Shown: piece after piece, positions 1 to 7,653 of the stretch
Numbering within the stretch: position 1 is the stretch's first letter
How the letters are laid out: each line of letters starts with the position of its first letter
Assembly: GCA_003427395.1 (NCBI GenBank)
Contig: BFEA01000358.1
Span: forward strand, 510,847 to 532,059
Direction of reading: 5' to 3'
Origin: Chara braunii
Lineage: Eukaryota; Streptophyta; Charophyceae; Charales; Characeae
Length of the DNA stretch: 21,213 nt
The notes under the pieces: generated by a model
Told to the model about the DNA's origin: nothing
Databases searched by the model: none
Seen by the model: only the letters and a program-made list of their open reading frames with translations
Made by a program: the position numbers and the translations under genes

Positions 1-96
1 GGTAGTGTGAGTGTGCCCTGAGCTCCAATGGCCAGTTCCCTTCCAGTTTGATTCACATTCGCGTTCAATTTTTTTTTATTACTATTTTTTTTTGCC

Positions 97-286
97 CTAG
101 TACCTTTGGTGCGTGGGAAAATAGGGAAAAGTGGACGTTTTCCCAAACTCCTAAAGTTTCGGAGGCCGGGCCCGACGACGGCTGCCATTGATAAATCTGA
201 TCGGCGGCCATCGTTTCGTTTCGGCCTCCGAAAAGGTCGGAGGCCCACAGGAGGCCCGCTATTTTCCCACGCGCCAAAGGTACTAG
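97..286. mobile_element. MITE-1: 190-bp element with 28-bp terminal inverted repeats
   Basis: The ends 97-124 and 259-286 are inverted copies of each other (CTAGTACCTTTGG, then T or C, then GCGTGGGAAAATAG) with one mismatch in 28. A TA dinucleotide lies at each outer end (98-99 and 283-284), as expected for Tc1/mariner-type target duplication, so the element proper may start at GTACCTTT. A nested inverted repeat (TTTCGGAGGCC at 157-167 against GGCCTCCGAAA at 223-233) makes most of the element foldable. It holds no transposase and sits between the T-tract of LINE-A and the rest of its 3' UTR. The superfamily is an inference from the TA ends. Confidence 0.8.
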
Positions 287-328
287 TGGAAAAGGAGCCA
301 GAACTGTGTGGTTCTGGCTCCTTTTCCA
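287..328 (-). other. Perfect 18-bp hairpin in LINE-A 3' end
   Basis: Arms 287-304 and 311-328 are perfectly complementary and enclose a six-base loop (TGTGTG). The hairpin is the last LINE-A sequence before the MITE-1 junction and the A-tail. The right arm corresponds to LINE-B sequence near 7385-7397, but the left arm has no equally good match there, so the long perfect stem is specific to this copy. It may be part of the 3' structure read by the reverse transcriptase, or a local inverted duplication. Confidence 0.75.
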
Positions 329-434
329 TTCTGGGGAGCGTCAGTCCGGTTCCTATTCCACCGGCAAGCCAAAAGAATTATGCAAAGGACTCACACACGC
401 TCTTCCCCCTTAAGGTAGGAAAGCCCGAGGGACG

Positions 435-462
435 GCATTGATTACTTCTTGTTAGAAGGATT
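435..462 (-). other. Conserved 3'-UTR motif of the three LINEs (LINE-A copy)
   Basis: GCATTGATT (435-443) is followed by a 5-bp stem, CTTCT/AGAAG (445-449 and 454-458), and then GGATTTA. The same order occurs in LINE-B (7509-7538) and LINE-C (13803-13832). With MITE-1 removed, it lies about 175 bp from the A-tail. Confidence 0.6.
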
Positions 463-470
463 TACCACCC

Positions 471-482
471 ATCACCCCTGCC
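471..482. repeat. Target-site duplication, left, of SINE copy a
   Basis: ATCACCCCTGCC here is repeated exactly at 673-684, on the other side of the SINE. Twelve bases is typical of target-primed reverse transcription. Confidence 0.85.
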
Positions 483-672
483 TTTTTTTTTTTTTTTTTT
501 AAACACCCCCCCTGCAGTTCTAGTGGTGCTGATAGAAGCAGACACCACTAGCACCCGAGGAGAGGCTCCGTCTATTAGTGGGGAACATCACCTGCTGGAA
601 AACGGGTCCAGCATCCCATATATAGAAGGAATACAGCACGATCAAGGAGATATCAAGGAAGTTGTCTAAAAA
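483..672 (-). mobile_element. SINE-like retroposon, copy a
   Basis: This 190-bp insertion has an A-tail of 18 (T-tract 483-500) and is framed by an exact 12-bp target-site duplication, so both ends are defined. Read on the minus strand it has a unique leader, then GGGATGCTGGACCCG, a hairpin (arms 593-599 and 607-613), a block like CCCACTAATAGACGGAGCC, a second hairpin (arms 517-528 and 543-554 with one mismatch) and the tail. Copies b and c share the second half. No protein, and no clear pol III A and B boxes are visible, so it may be a tRNA-unrelated SINE or the tail of an unknown LINE. It is inserted in LINE-A. Confidence 0.8.
593..613 (-). other. Tail hairpin, SINE copy a
   Basis: TGCTGGA (593-599) pairs with TCCAGCA (607-613) around a seven-base loop. 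The same hairpin is present in SINE copy c (6405-6423) and in the LINE-C 3' UTR (13732-13752). Confidence 0.75.
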
Positions 673-684
673 ATCACCCCTGCC
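673..684. repeat. Target-site duplication, right, of SINE copy a
   Basis: Exact copy of the 12 bases at 471-482. Confidence 0.85.
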
Positions 685-3078
685 TAAGTTATCCTGAATA
701 CTTTTATTTTGAACCTAAGACATGGAAACGGAACCCGTACTGCGGACCCTGTAGACTTGCTTACGGGAGGCCGCGTCTAACTTGTTCCTCTCAGCTCTTC
801 GACTGTCAGATTCACTTTAAATACAAGAACTGTAGATGTGGTCCTCCTTTTTTTTCAGGACATGATAAACCCTAAACCCTTTCCGGTCTAGTTGGAATTG
901 CCTATAGGTAAGCTTAAATTCTATCCTCTCTATGTTGTCTTTCGTTATTATAAACTCCACCTGGTGCTAAAACTTAAGACCCTGCTGTTTTAACTGTCCT
1001 GCTTACCCTTACTTGAAAACCTGTCTGATGGTCTATATCTCGTACCCTAAGTTGTTCCTGTATTAGCTGGATAGAAAGGACTTCTTTGGGAGCTGTTTAT
1101 GTGGTGGGGCCAGTACTGTTTAAAGGGCTTGAGGAAGGACTGATGGGTGTTTGTAGGTCTAGGATATGAGGTTGGATGGCTGATGAGGTCGGGTGTGTGG
1201 ATTCGCGGCTGCGGTGGGTTGGGCGCAGGGTGATTTGTGTGGAGGGTGATGGGGTCAGTAGCGTGTAAGAGGGGAGAGAAGGGTCCGGGGAGGTTTAAGG
1301 GGTGTTAGGGCTGTGAGGTTCCTTACATTGGGGATGAGGTCTGTGTGGTTTTAATGTTTAGCATGCAGCCTGCTAGTAAATGCCTGTAAAGTGTCGTCGT
1401 AGGAGGCTAAGTTGTCGAGGGGGTGGATGTTTGGTCTAGATAGGGGCGAGGGAAAGTCTATTGTGCTTGTTGTGTGCCTTGGTACGGAAACCTGTGGTGT
1501 TTTAGCAGGAATTGATCTGGGTGCTCAAGGGATCCGGTGGGGTAAACAATGGTCCTGAGTCTGAATGAGTGGTATGTGTTGTATCATTCCACATTGTAAA
1601 GATTAGGCCCTGGCCTTTGACGGTTGCTATGTTGCCCTTGACAAGGTAATTATCCTCAAATTCGGTTTGGATTTCTTTGGCTTTAGGTGCATTTGCTTTC
1701 ATTTTCCTCTTGGCTTTGCGCCATAAGATCCAGTATTCCGTTTCCACCGGTTGTCTGAGGATACTCCATGCTTCCTGCACGTGCATTGGTTGTTTGTCTA
1801 TCGTTTCCTGACATCTTTTTCTCCGTATGGACCATAGTGCTGACTTGCGCAGGATTTGGAAAAGATTGGTTTGTAACGGGGACCAGTTGTCTGGCGATGT
1901 GAAACCTAGTAGAATAAGGGTAGGGCTCGTAGTAAAGTTTGTGTTGGTTGTTGAGGACCGTATCTGACCTATCTTAAACCATATGGGTTTGATTTTGGGG
2001 CATTGGAGGAAACAGTGGAACAGGTTCTCTATTTGGCCCTCTGAACAGTTGACGCATATCTCGTTTAACGGATTTCTATCCTCTTTTTTTCTTCTAAAGT
2101 CCAGCCATTGATTGAGCGGGATTGCTAGGTATAGGATTAACCATTGTAGACTTTCAAACTTGGGGGGACGTAAGTAAGGTTGCTATTTGATTCCACAGGA
2201 TTTCTTTTAACAACTCAGGATCTACTTCGAGGTGTTTCGTCCAGCGGTCTGCTCAGACTGTGTCCGGTGCTGTTGATCTACTTCTAAGTTTATAGCCTAG
2301 GCTAGTGGTATAGTTGATCAGGCAGCAGGTTGATTCTGCAATCTATTCTTGTGAACTTTTGCTTCAGGTTCCGAGCCCATTCTGCTGGGTCAAATACTAA
2401 ATCCTCTATTGTGGTTTGTGGTTGGAATATAATAAGTTCCTCGTTTTCTATTACTCTGACCTTTCTTAGTTTCCGTTGACTGTAACTTGTGCTAACGGGT
2501 TTTTGTTGACTTTGCAGTAATCTGCTCCTGGCTCTTCAAGGCTATGTATGCATGGAGAAAGTAAGCCAGTTTTTTCTGCCATCTTCAACAGTCCGTTTCT
2601 GCCATCTTCCTGTCTTATAAAGGCTAGAGCATGCTCTTGGGAACTCGTGTGTGTCATTACTGCCCAATCTCCTGTTGAACATTGCTTGTCCTTTTTGAGG
2701 GTTGCCGTCCACTCCGGCGGGATGGAGTTGGTCATTTGTTGGGGGTTTTGGGTTAGATTGTGGCAGCCATTGAGTTTTTCTCTGAGTTGTCTGGCTACCT
2801 TCCAGTCTTTTTCTGACTCGTTCCAGATATGCTTGATTTGCCAGATGCCTTTCTCCAACCACGACCCCCATCTTGTGTCCTTTGCTGTGAGGGGGTGGAG
2901 GGTATGCCCTCGTTATTGGCTAACCATGGGTTACAGAAGAGTGGTTGTCTGAGGATTTCTTCTTTACTGATGGGTTTTCTTACCTTGGAGGGGAAGATCT
3001 CTCTCCATGCCTTGAGTAGTATCTTCCAGTCTAAGTTCGTTTTGGGACTTGTTCTTTATGGTCCATGATTTACTTAGT

Positions 3079-3091
3079 ATCCAGAAAGTAC
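3079..3091. repeat. Target-site duplication, left, of SINE copy b
   Basis: ATCCAGAAAGTAC is repeated exactly at 3207-3219, flanking the SINE inside the LINE-A ORF2 remnant. Confidence 0.9.
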
Positions 3092-3206
3092 AACTTCTCC
3101 CCACCAATAGATGGAGCCCCTCCTCAGGTGCTAGTGGTGTCTGCTCTTACCAGCACCACTAACACTGGAAGGGGGTTTTGGTTAAAAATAAAATAAAAAA
3201 AGAAGG
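3092..3206 (+). mobile_element. SINE-like retroposon, copy b (5'-truncated)
   Basis: A 115-bp insertion framed by an exact 13-bp target-site duplication. It starts at CTCCCCACCAATAGATGG, so it lacks the first hairpin present in copies a and c. It keeps the second hairpin: GTGCTAGTGGTG (3128-3139) pairs with CACCACTAACAC (3154-3165), 11 of 12 paired, around a 14-base loop. The tail is A-rich and interrupted by T (3184-3202). It lies opposite in orientation to its host LINE-A. Confidence 0.85.
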
Positions 3207-3219
3207 ATCCAGAAAGTAC
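3207..3219. repeat. Target-site duplication, right, of SINE copy b
   Basis: Exact copy of the 13 bases at 3079-3091. Confidence 0.9.
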
Positions 3220-4080
3220 CTTCCATGTTGTCTGGAGTACTGAAAGTTGGAAGATGTTGTAAACCTTCAAGAGCCAATTTAGGACTCCAAGCCAATTTAG
3301 GACTCGGTAGTAGTTTTATGATCCACTTGGTTTGAAGGGCTTTTATTTGGTTGGCCGGGTCCAGGACGCCTAGCCCTCCTTGGTCTTTCTTTCTTGTTAC
3401 ATATTGCCAAGCCACCTCTGTGATGAAGTATTGTCTTGAGGCGTCTCCTGTCCAGAGATAGGCTGTAGCTTTCTTTTGGAGGTCCTTCAGGGCTTTTTGG
3501 TTTGGGGCCCAAAAGGGTGCAACGTACCGCATCATTGAGAATATGGAGGCATTCAAAACTAGCACTCTGCCATGTAGGGAGGTGTGTATCCCCCCCCAGG
3601 CGTTCAGTTTGTTGGTCATTTTGGCTAGTTGGCAGGCTGGGAGCCATTTCTGTTTCAGCCCCTTGCATCGACATTTGTATTCCTGGAAATCTGAGAGGGT
3701 CTCTTGGGTTTGCCCATGTCAAGCCTTCTGGTGTGTGGTTTGTGGTGGGTCCAGACCACCTTCTGTTAGCCACCGGTCTACTGTTTTGTTCCAGTTGATG
3801 CGTATTTCGGAGGCTAGTTGGAATGCACACATTGCTCTGGTGAGGGCTTCGAATGAAGAGGGAGATGCTCTTATAAGGACAGTTAAGTCATCTGCGAATA
3901 AGATTGTGGGGGGGCATATGGAACCTGTGTGGGTTTTGATCTGTTTGGTCGGTGAGTCTGTGGACGGATGGGTCTTTCCTTAAGAAGGATTTGATGGCTT
4001 CCATGATGAAGCGGAAGACTGGGGCTGACATCTTCCAATCTATGCACTGCTGTCAATACCTTCAAAGCACTTTCCCACAC

Positions 4081-4198
4081 TACCGTCTTCACCTGAATAG
4101 AACGCCAGGTCATTGTAACTGTATTGCGGGCAACTTTCAGTCCACATACACCTATAATAACAGGTAACAGGGCATTCTATTAAGGTGAAGAGGGTGGT
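4081..4198 (+). mobile_element. MITE-2, copy 1
   Basis: The left end TACCGTCTTCACCTGAATAG (4081 onward) is inverted at the right end, where the complement of 4181-4198 reads ACCACCCTCTTCACCTTA. The TA at the left is kept; the right TA has drifted. The interior resembles the reverse complement of copy 2 (4849-4959), including ACAACTTTC/GCAACTTTC. It carries no coding capacity. It starts close to the 5' break of LINE-A. Confidence 0.7.
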
Positions 4199-4848
4199 CA
4201 GCCAGCGTGTCCGGGATGGCTGCCTCGGACTTCAAGAGAATCGTAATTTGAACAACAAATTACGAACAGAACTTGCATGTCCACAAAGGGGTCTTTCGCT
4301 GCAACACTGATCCACATACCGCTCATATACGTTCAACCCATTTGCGCCCGCGTCAAACGAAAAACCAATCCTCCTCCTTTTCTGCAAAGACTTGGCTACT
4401 GGCCACCCGTTCCAATTCTTTTCCCGGTGTTGCTGCTTCTTCCCACCTCCATTGCATCATACTCTGCTCTGGCCTTGTCACGCCGCCCCACTCCTGTGAA
4501 ATCTACGTCTCTGATGTCTTTCAGAACTTTTCATCGAAACGTCTGAGTCCGAAAAATCGTCAAAGTTGGCGCAGTGAAACATTTGCAAAAAGCTGCCGTC
4601 CGCCCGCTGCTGGTACACCGACCCGCCCTGCTGCCAGCGGCGTGTGACCGATGAGGCATTTTCAATGCAGCGGGGCAGATACAAGTTGGAACAAATTAGG
4701 CTTTGGAAGTGCTTTTTTTTTTTTTTGGCTTTTCCCTTTTTTTTTTTTTCCCTGTAAGTTTCTTTCTTTTCTGTTTGCCTAAAAGTTCCCATGGTCTCTT
4801 GTCAGCTTGTCGACAAGTTTTAACTTTTGATGCAGGATTGGGTGCAGC
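4199..4848. other. Unassigned segment between the two MITE-2 copies
   Basis: No recognisable gene. A 10-bp hairpin with a five-base loop lies at 4241-4265 (CGTAATTTG/CAAATTACG). Open frames on both strands (plus 4273-4647, minus 4478-4792) have no domain I recognise, and the minus one begins in low-complexity lysine coded by two T-tracts (about 4711-4724 and 4738-4750). Confidence 0.5.
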
Positions 4849-4959
4849 TACCGTCTTCACCCGAATAGAACGCCCGGTAATTATCGCCGTATCTGGGCAG
4901 AAAGTTGTGCCAAATACACAGCTATAATGACCGGACATTCTATGCGGGTGAAGACGGTA
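4849..4959 (-). mobile_element. MITE-2, copy 2
   Basis: A 111-bp unit including the flanking TA bases (4849-4850 and 4958-4959). The left end CCGTCTTCACCCGAATAGAA is matched by the inverted right end ending CATTCTATGCGGGTGAAGACGG. Ends, size and TA flanks fit a Tc1/mariner-type MITE. A further hairpin abuts it at 4960-4983 (CCTGCA/TGCAGG around CGTG). Confidence 0.8.
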
Positions 4960-5334
4960 GGTACCTGCACGTGTGCAGGCACCAAGTCTCATTGTTCATG
5001 ATAAGTGGGAGTTCTCAACATCCCCGTCCGTCCATTGGCTTCTTGCCGTGAGGAGAGGGAACCAGTCCATGACTCCATGGTGAGGCCGCCCACCACACAA
5101 ACAATGACAACGTGCACGGCACAGGGACCACTGCAGCATCTCCTTTGCTATCGCACATGAGAGAACACAGTGCAAAGGAGCAATTCATTTGGCAGTGTCG
5201 CTCTCTCCAAAAAATTAAGAATGCCAATATCATCACTCTATAATAACAGTGTTATTCCATAGAATCCATACATATGCCCGCGAGAATAATGCGAGTTAAC
5301 ATCATATCTTTCTTCTTGTCCTCCCGATGGCATG

Positions 5335-5349
5335 GAACATGTGCTCATC

Positions 5350-5381
<32 letters not shown>

Positions 5382-5388
5382 ATGTGCT
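5335..5388 (+). mobile_element. Poly(A)-only insertion flanked by an 11-bp direct repeat
   Basis: GAACATGTGCT occurs at 5335-5345 and again at 5378-5388. Between the copies there are only CATCT and 27 A residues. This is what remains if target-primed reverse transcription stops almost at once after copying the poly(A) tail. The repeat may extend with one mismatch (CATC/GATC). Chance is possible but unlikely for 11 exact bases on both sides of the tract. Confidence 0.6.
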
Positions 5389-5856
5389 GATCAATCAGTA
5401 ACACATTGAAAGAAAAACAAACGGTCGGATCTGCAAACGAGGCTGAGGTTTTGCGGGGCGAGCTGCATGACGGAAACTGTCACGTGTGGTTCTGAGGGCA
5501 TTCAACCTGCACCCGGAATATGTCCCCGCAATATTGGTACCTGTCTGGAATGGGACTGTGAAATAATGGGACTAAGTTCCTGACCTGACACAGGGTCATG
5601 TCATGCCATGAGAGGCGCTCGAAAAACAAAGAAGCCTGATTATCCACTCAGTTTCGTGCGCCCTTGAAAACCCAGGAGAACCGGTCTTCAATTCCAACTT
5701 CACCAGAAGATCGAATTGCTCGCGGAAAAGACTCTCGAGTCTCGAGCTATTCGGTGGTTGAGAGCATCTTCCGAGGAACTTGGTCTTTTTTGCATACACC
5801 TCGGCGACCCCACCCACCGTAGAGATGATTACTTTTTGTAAATGATCGGCGCAGTC

Positions 5857-5902
5857 TTCTCCACTTTCTCATGCCAGTTTTCTCCACTTCCTCATGTAGA
5901 TA
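5857..5902. repeat. Tandem repeat, 23-bp unit x 2
   Basis: TTCTCCACTTTCTCATG is followed 23 bp later by TTCTCCACTTCCTCATG, with one difference in the core. Confidence 0.7.
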
Positions 5903-5938
5903 ACAACTTGCAGCAGGAGACGAGCAGTGCAGACCTGC

Positions 5939-6005
5939 GGTTAAGAAAATAAAACCAACAACACGGTTAAGAAAAGAAAACCAACAACACGGTTAAGAAA
6001 AGAAA
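5939..6005. repeat. Tandem repeat, 26-bp unit x ~2.6
   Basis: GGTTAAGAAAATAAAACCAA plus CAACAC repeats at 5939, 5965 and (partially) 5991, with a T/G difference between the first two units. Confidence 0.85.
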
Positions 6006-6393
6006 AGAGGCATAGCTGTACCGAACCACCGAAGCGCACTCCAAAGCAATCTGATTTGCAAGCAATCAATTCAAAGTTCAAACCATCACTGCCCCCGATC
6101 CTGACCAAGGCCTGTGGTGCTATACACGCCGGCTTCAGGAAGGGTCGGGCCTCCACCGGCCATTGCGAGGCCTGGGGGCAGGGCGCGGCGCGGCACGGCG
6201 TTTTGAATGCTCCCAACTTCCGCGATTGTCGGTGCTCATTCCTTTTTTACCCTTTCCTTGGCGCTCATTCTATTCGGTGAAAAGTTCTAGAAAACAAGCA
6301 TCGAGTGGCCATGCGCCAGGGGCAATATCCCAGGGCAGAAAATTAGAGAGAAAAAAAGAAAATGTCTGGCACGAAAAGAAAACATAATAACAT

Positions 6394-6544
6394 ATATATG
6401 GGACGCTGGACCCGCTTTCCAGCAGGTGACGCTCCCCACCAATAGATGGAGCCTCTCCCCCGGGAGTGCTAGCGGTGTTTGCTCTTACCAGAACCTCTAG
6501 CACTGGAGAGGGTTGTTTTGAAAAAAAAAAAAAAAAAAAAAAAA
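6394..6544 (+). mobile_element. SINE-like retroposon, copy c
   Basis: From about 6394 the plus strand matches copy a: TATGGGACGCTGGACCCG, tail hairpin (6405-6423), CTCCCCACCAATAGATGGAG, second hairpin (GTGCTAG 6466-6472 with CTAGCAC 6497-6503; GGT 6474-6476 with ACC 6493-6495), then 24 A residues (6521-6544). I found no clear target-site duplication, so the 5' limit is taken from where similarity to copy a stops. Confidence 0.75.
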
Positions 6545-7323
6545 TCTTTACCACTGTGCTGTGACCCGGTAGGCCCAAAACTTTAAGGTCGGGTGCTCAA
6601 GCAGAGCTCCTGCTTGGAAAGAGCGTTTTTTTTTTTAAACAGTAGTTAATGTGTAAAACACGAGGTTATGCTAAACACCTGCATGCTCCTGCATGAGCTC
6701 AGTGACACAGCAAGCACATCGACCTTGCAGCAGCTGGTGGGCATGTGGTCAGTGAAGGCTCACGCTACAACATGAACTGCAGTCGCCCTTCGGTCAGTGA
6801 AGGCTCACATTTTACTTCTGGAGATCAACGAAAAACTGACGTCCAAGGGGTCTAACTGACTCTAACGTGAAAAAAAACAAAAGAAGAAAAAAAAAGAACT
6901 AAATACCCCTGGAGATGCAAGAGCACACTAAAATCGAAGGAGACAGATATCCAACTTCCATGTAAATTATCTCCATGGCGTTGTTGCGACACTGAGTCTG
7001 CTCTAGATAGGTCATGCACAGACTTGCATCCGTCCATTGTGTTATGACGAGGAGACCCTGCTGATGATTGGCCTGGGCGGCACTTACTTCAGGAGCAAGC
7101 GTACAACACTCGTATCCCTTCTTCCGCTCCATTATTTCGGCCACTTGTTCAGTTCATTCGTCTGTCCGACGAAACAATCTATCATCATCAGCTTTTATTT
7201 TTTTCAGTCTTTCGATTTGCTTGGGACTTGTATTTTTTTGGGTTTGCCTGCCGCCCTCATGCCCTCCAGCCTATGGTTCATCTCACTACTTTTGCCTCGA
7301 TGTCCTTTAACTTGCTTTTGGTA
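6545..7323. other. Unassigned interval
   Basis: No recognisable gene. It has a 17-bp direct repeat, GGTCAGTGAAGGCTCAC, at 6747-6763 and 6792-6808, and A- and T-rich stretches near 6628 and 6870-6898. The open plus frame at 7037-7597 runs into LINE-B antisense sequence and shows no domain. Confidence 0.5.
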
Positions 7324-7340
7324 TGCCTTGATGCTTTTCT
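7324..7340. repeat. Target-site duplication, left, of LINE-B
   Basis: TGCCTTGATGCTTTTCT is repeated exactly at 8913-8929. It sits directly before the T-tract (A-tail) of LINE-B. Confidence 0.9.
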
Positions 7341-7508
7341 CTTTTTTTTTTTTTTTTTTTGAATTTTTAAAACAGGTCCTTCTGGCCCTGACTCCGTGTC
7401 CATTCTGGGAAGTGTCAGTCCGGTTCCTATTCCCCCGGCAAGTCAAGATTGAATACAACATAGTACACACCCACGCTTCCTTCCGTCTGGCCGAAGGAAC
7501 CCTGACCA

Positions 7509-7538
7509 GCATTGATTACTCCTGTATGAGAGGATTGA
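7509..7538 (-). other. Conserved 3'-UTR motif of the three LINEs (LINE-B copy)
   Basis: GCATTGATTACT (7509-7520) and then AGAGGATTGACT match the LINE-A and LINE-C arrangement. The intervening stem is weak here (CTC/GAG). It lies about 165 bp from the A-tail. Confidence 0.55.
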
Positions 7539-7653
7539 CTGTCAGCTTGCCCTACCCTAGCTTTCCTCTCAGATACCCTGTTGGTTCTGTCGAATAGGTA
7601 TTGAAGCACAAGAAAACTGGGAGAGATGTCTCTATCCGTCTGAGGCTAGAACC

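Larger units (their letters stand above)
1502..4037 (-). pseudogene. LINE-A ORF2 remnant (RT from FADD box to C-terminus)
   Basis: This encoded the part of a LINE polyprotein from RT motif B/C onward. Near 3890-3905 the minus strand reads ILFADDLTVLIR, the catalytic FADD box. It is followed by the typical thumb-side region (RINWNK, 3182-3619 GGLGVLDP), a LKAWRE...RQPLF region and the CHNL region near 2786. A zf-RVT finger (ICVNC...HCFLQC, CX2C then HX4C) lies near 2030-2070, and a basic ALWSIRRKRC block near 1820. The reading frame changes several times and SINE copy b interrupts it; on either side of that insertion the frame continues once one duplication is discounted. The C-terminus at 1502 (GNIATVKG) matches the LINE-B end (GKIATVSD). 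It is non-functional: the 5' RT fingers and the endonuclease are absent. Confidence 0.85.
68..4040 (-). mobile_element. LINE-A: 5'-truncated plant L1-type retrotransposon, nested by three younger elements
   Basis: The minus strand carries the back half of a LINE ORF2 (1502-4037), a 3' UTR, and an A-tail seen on the plus strand as T-rich sequence at 68-93. The 5' end is lost just before the FADD box, near 4040. The coding parts align piece by piece with LINE-B (7341-8912) and more distantly with LINE-C. The 3' UTR shares the box beginning CCATTCTGGG (327 here, 7398 in LINE-B). MITE-1, SINE copy a and SINE copy b interrupt it, so LINE-A is the oldest layer. I could not find a convincing target-site duplication. 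About 800 bp between the ORF end and SINE copy a (685-1500) has no counterpart in LINE-B; it is G-rich on the plus strand (about 1125-1330) and I recognise nothing in it. Confidence 0.85.
4960..6393. other. Unassigned interval with simple repeats
   Basis: I see no gene with a recognisable domain on either strand. It contains a poly(A) insertion (5346-5377), two small tandem repeats (5857-5902, 5939-6005), a GC-rich patch near 6115-6210 and purine-rich stretches before SINE copy c. Short open frames exist but none has supporting features. Confidence 0.5.

Noticed and set aside
867-880. AAACCCTAAACCCT as an interstitial telomere
   Set aside because: Only two units; such telo-box words are common by chance and in plant promoters.
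4273-4792. Open frames on both strands between the MITE-2 copies as genes
   Set aside because: No domain, no supporting signals, and one begins in lysine runs coded by T-tracts. Kept as unassigned sequence.
5939-6005. CRISPR-like or regulatory iterons
   Set aside because: The units are contiguous with no spacers and are A-rich; a simple tandem repeat is enough.
7037-7597. Open plus frame of 186 codons
   Set aside because: It crosses the LINE-B target-site duplication and poly(T) tract into antisense LINE sequence, so it cannot be a single old gene.
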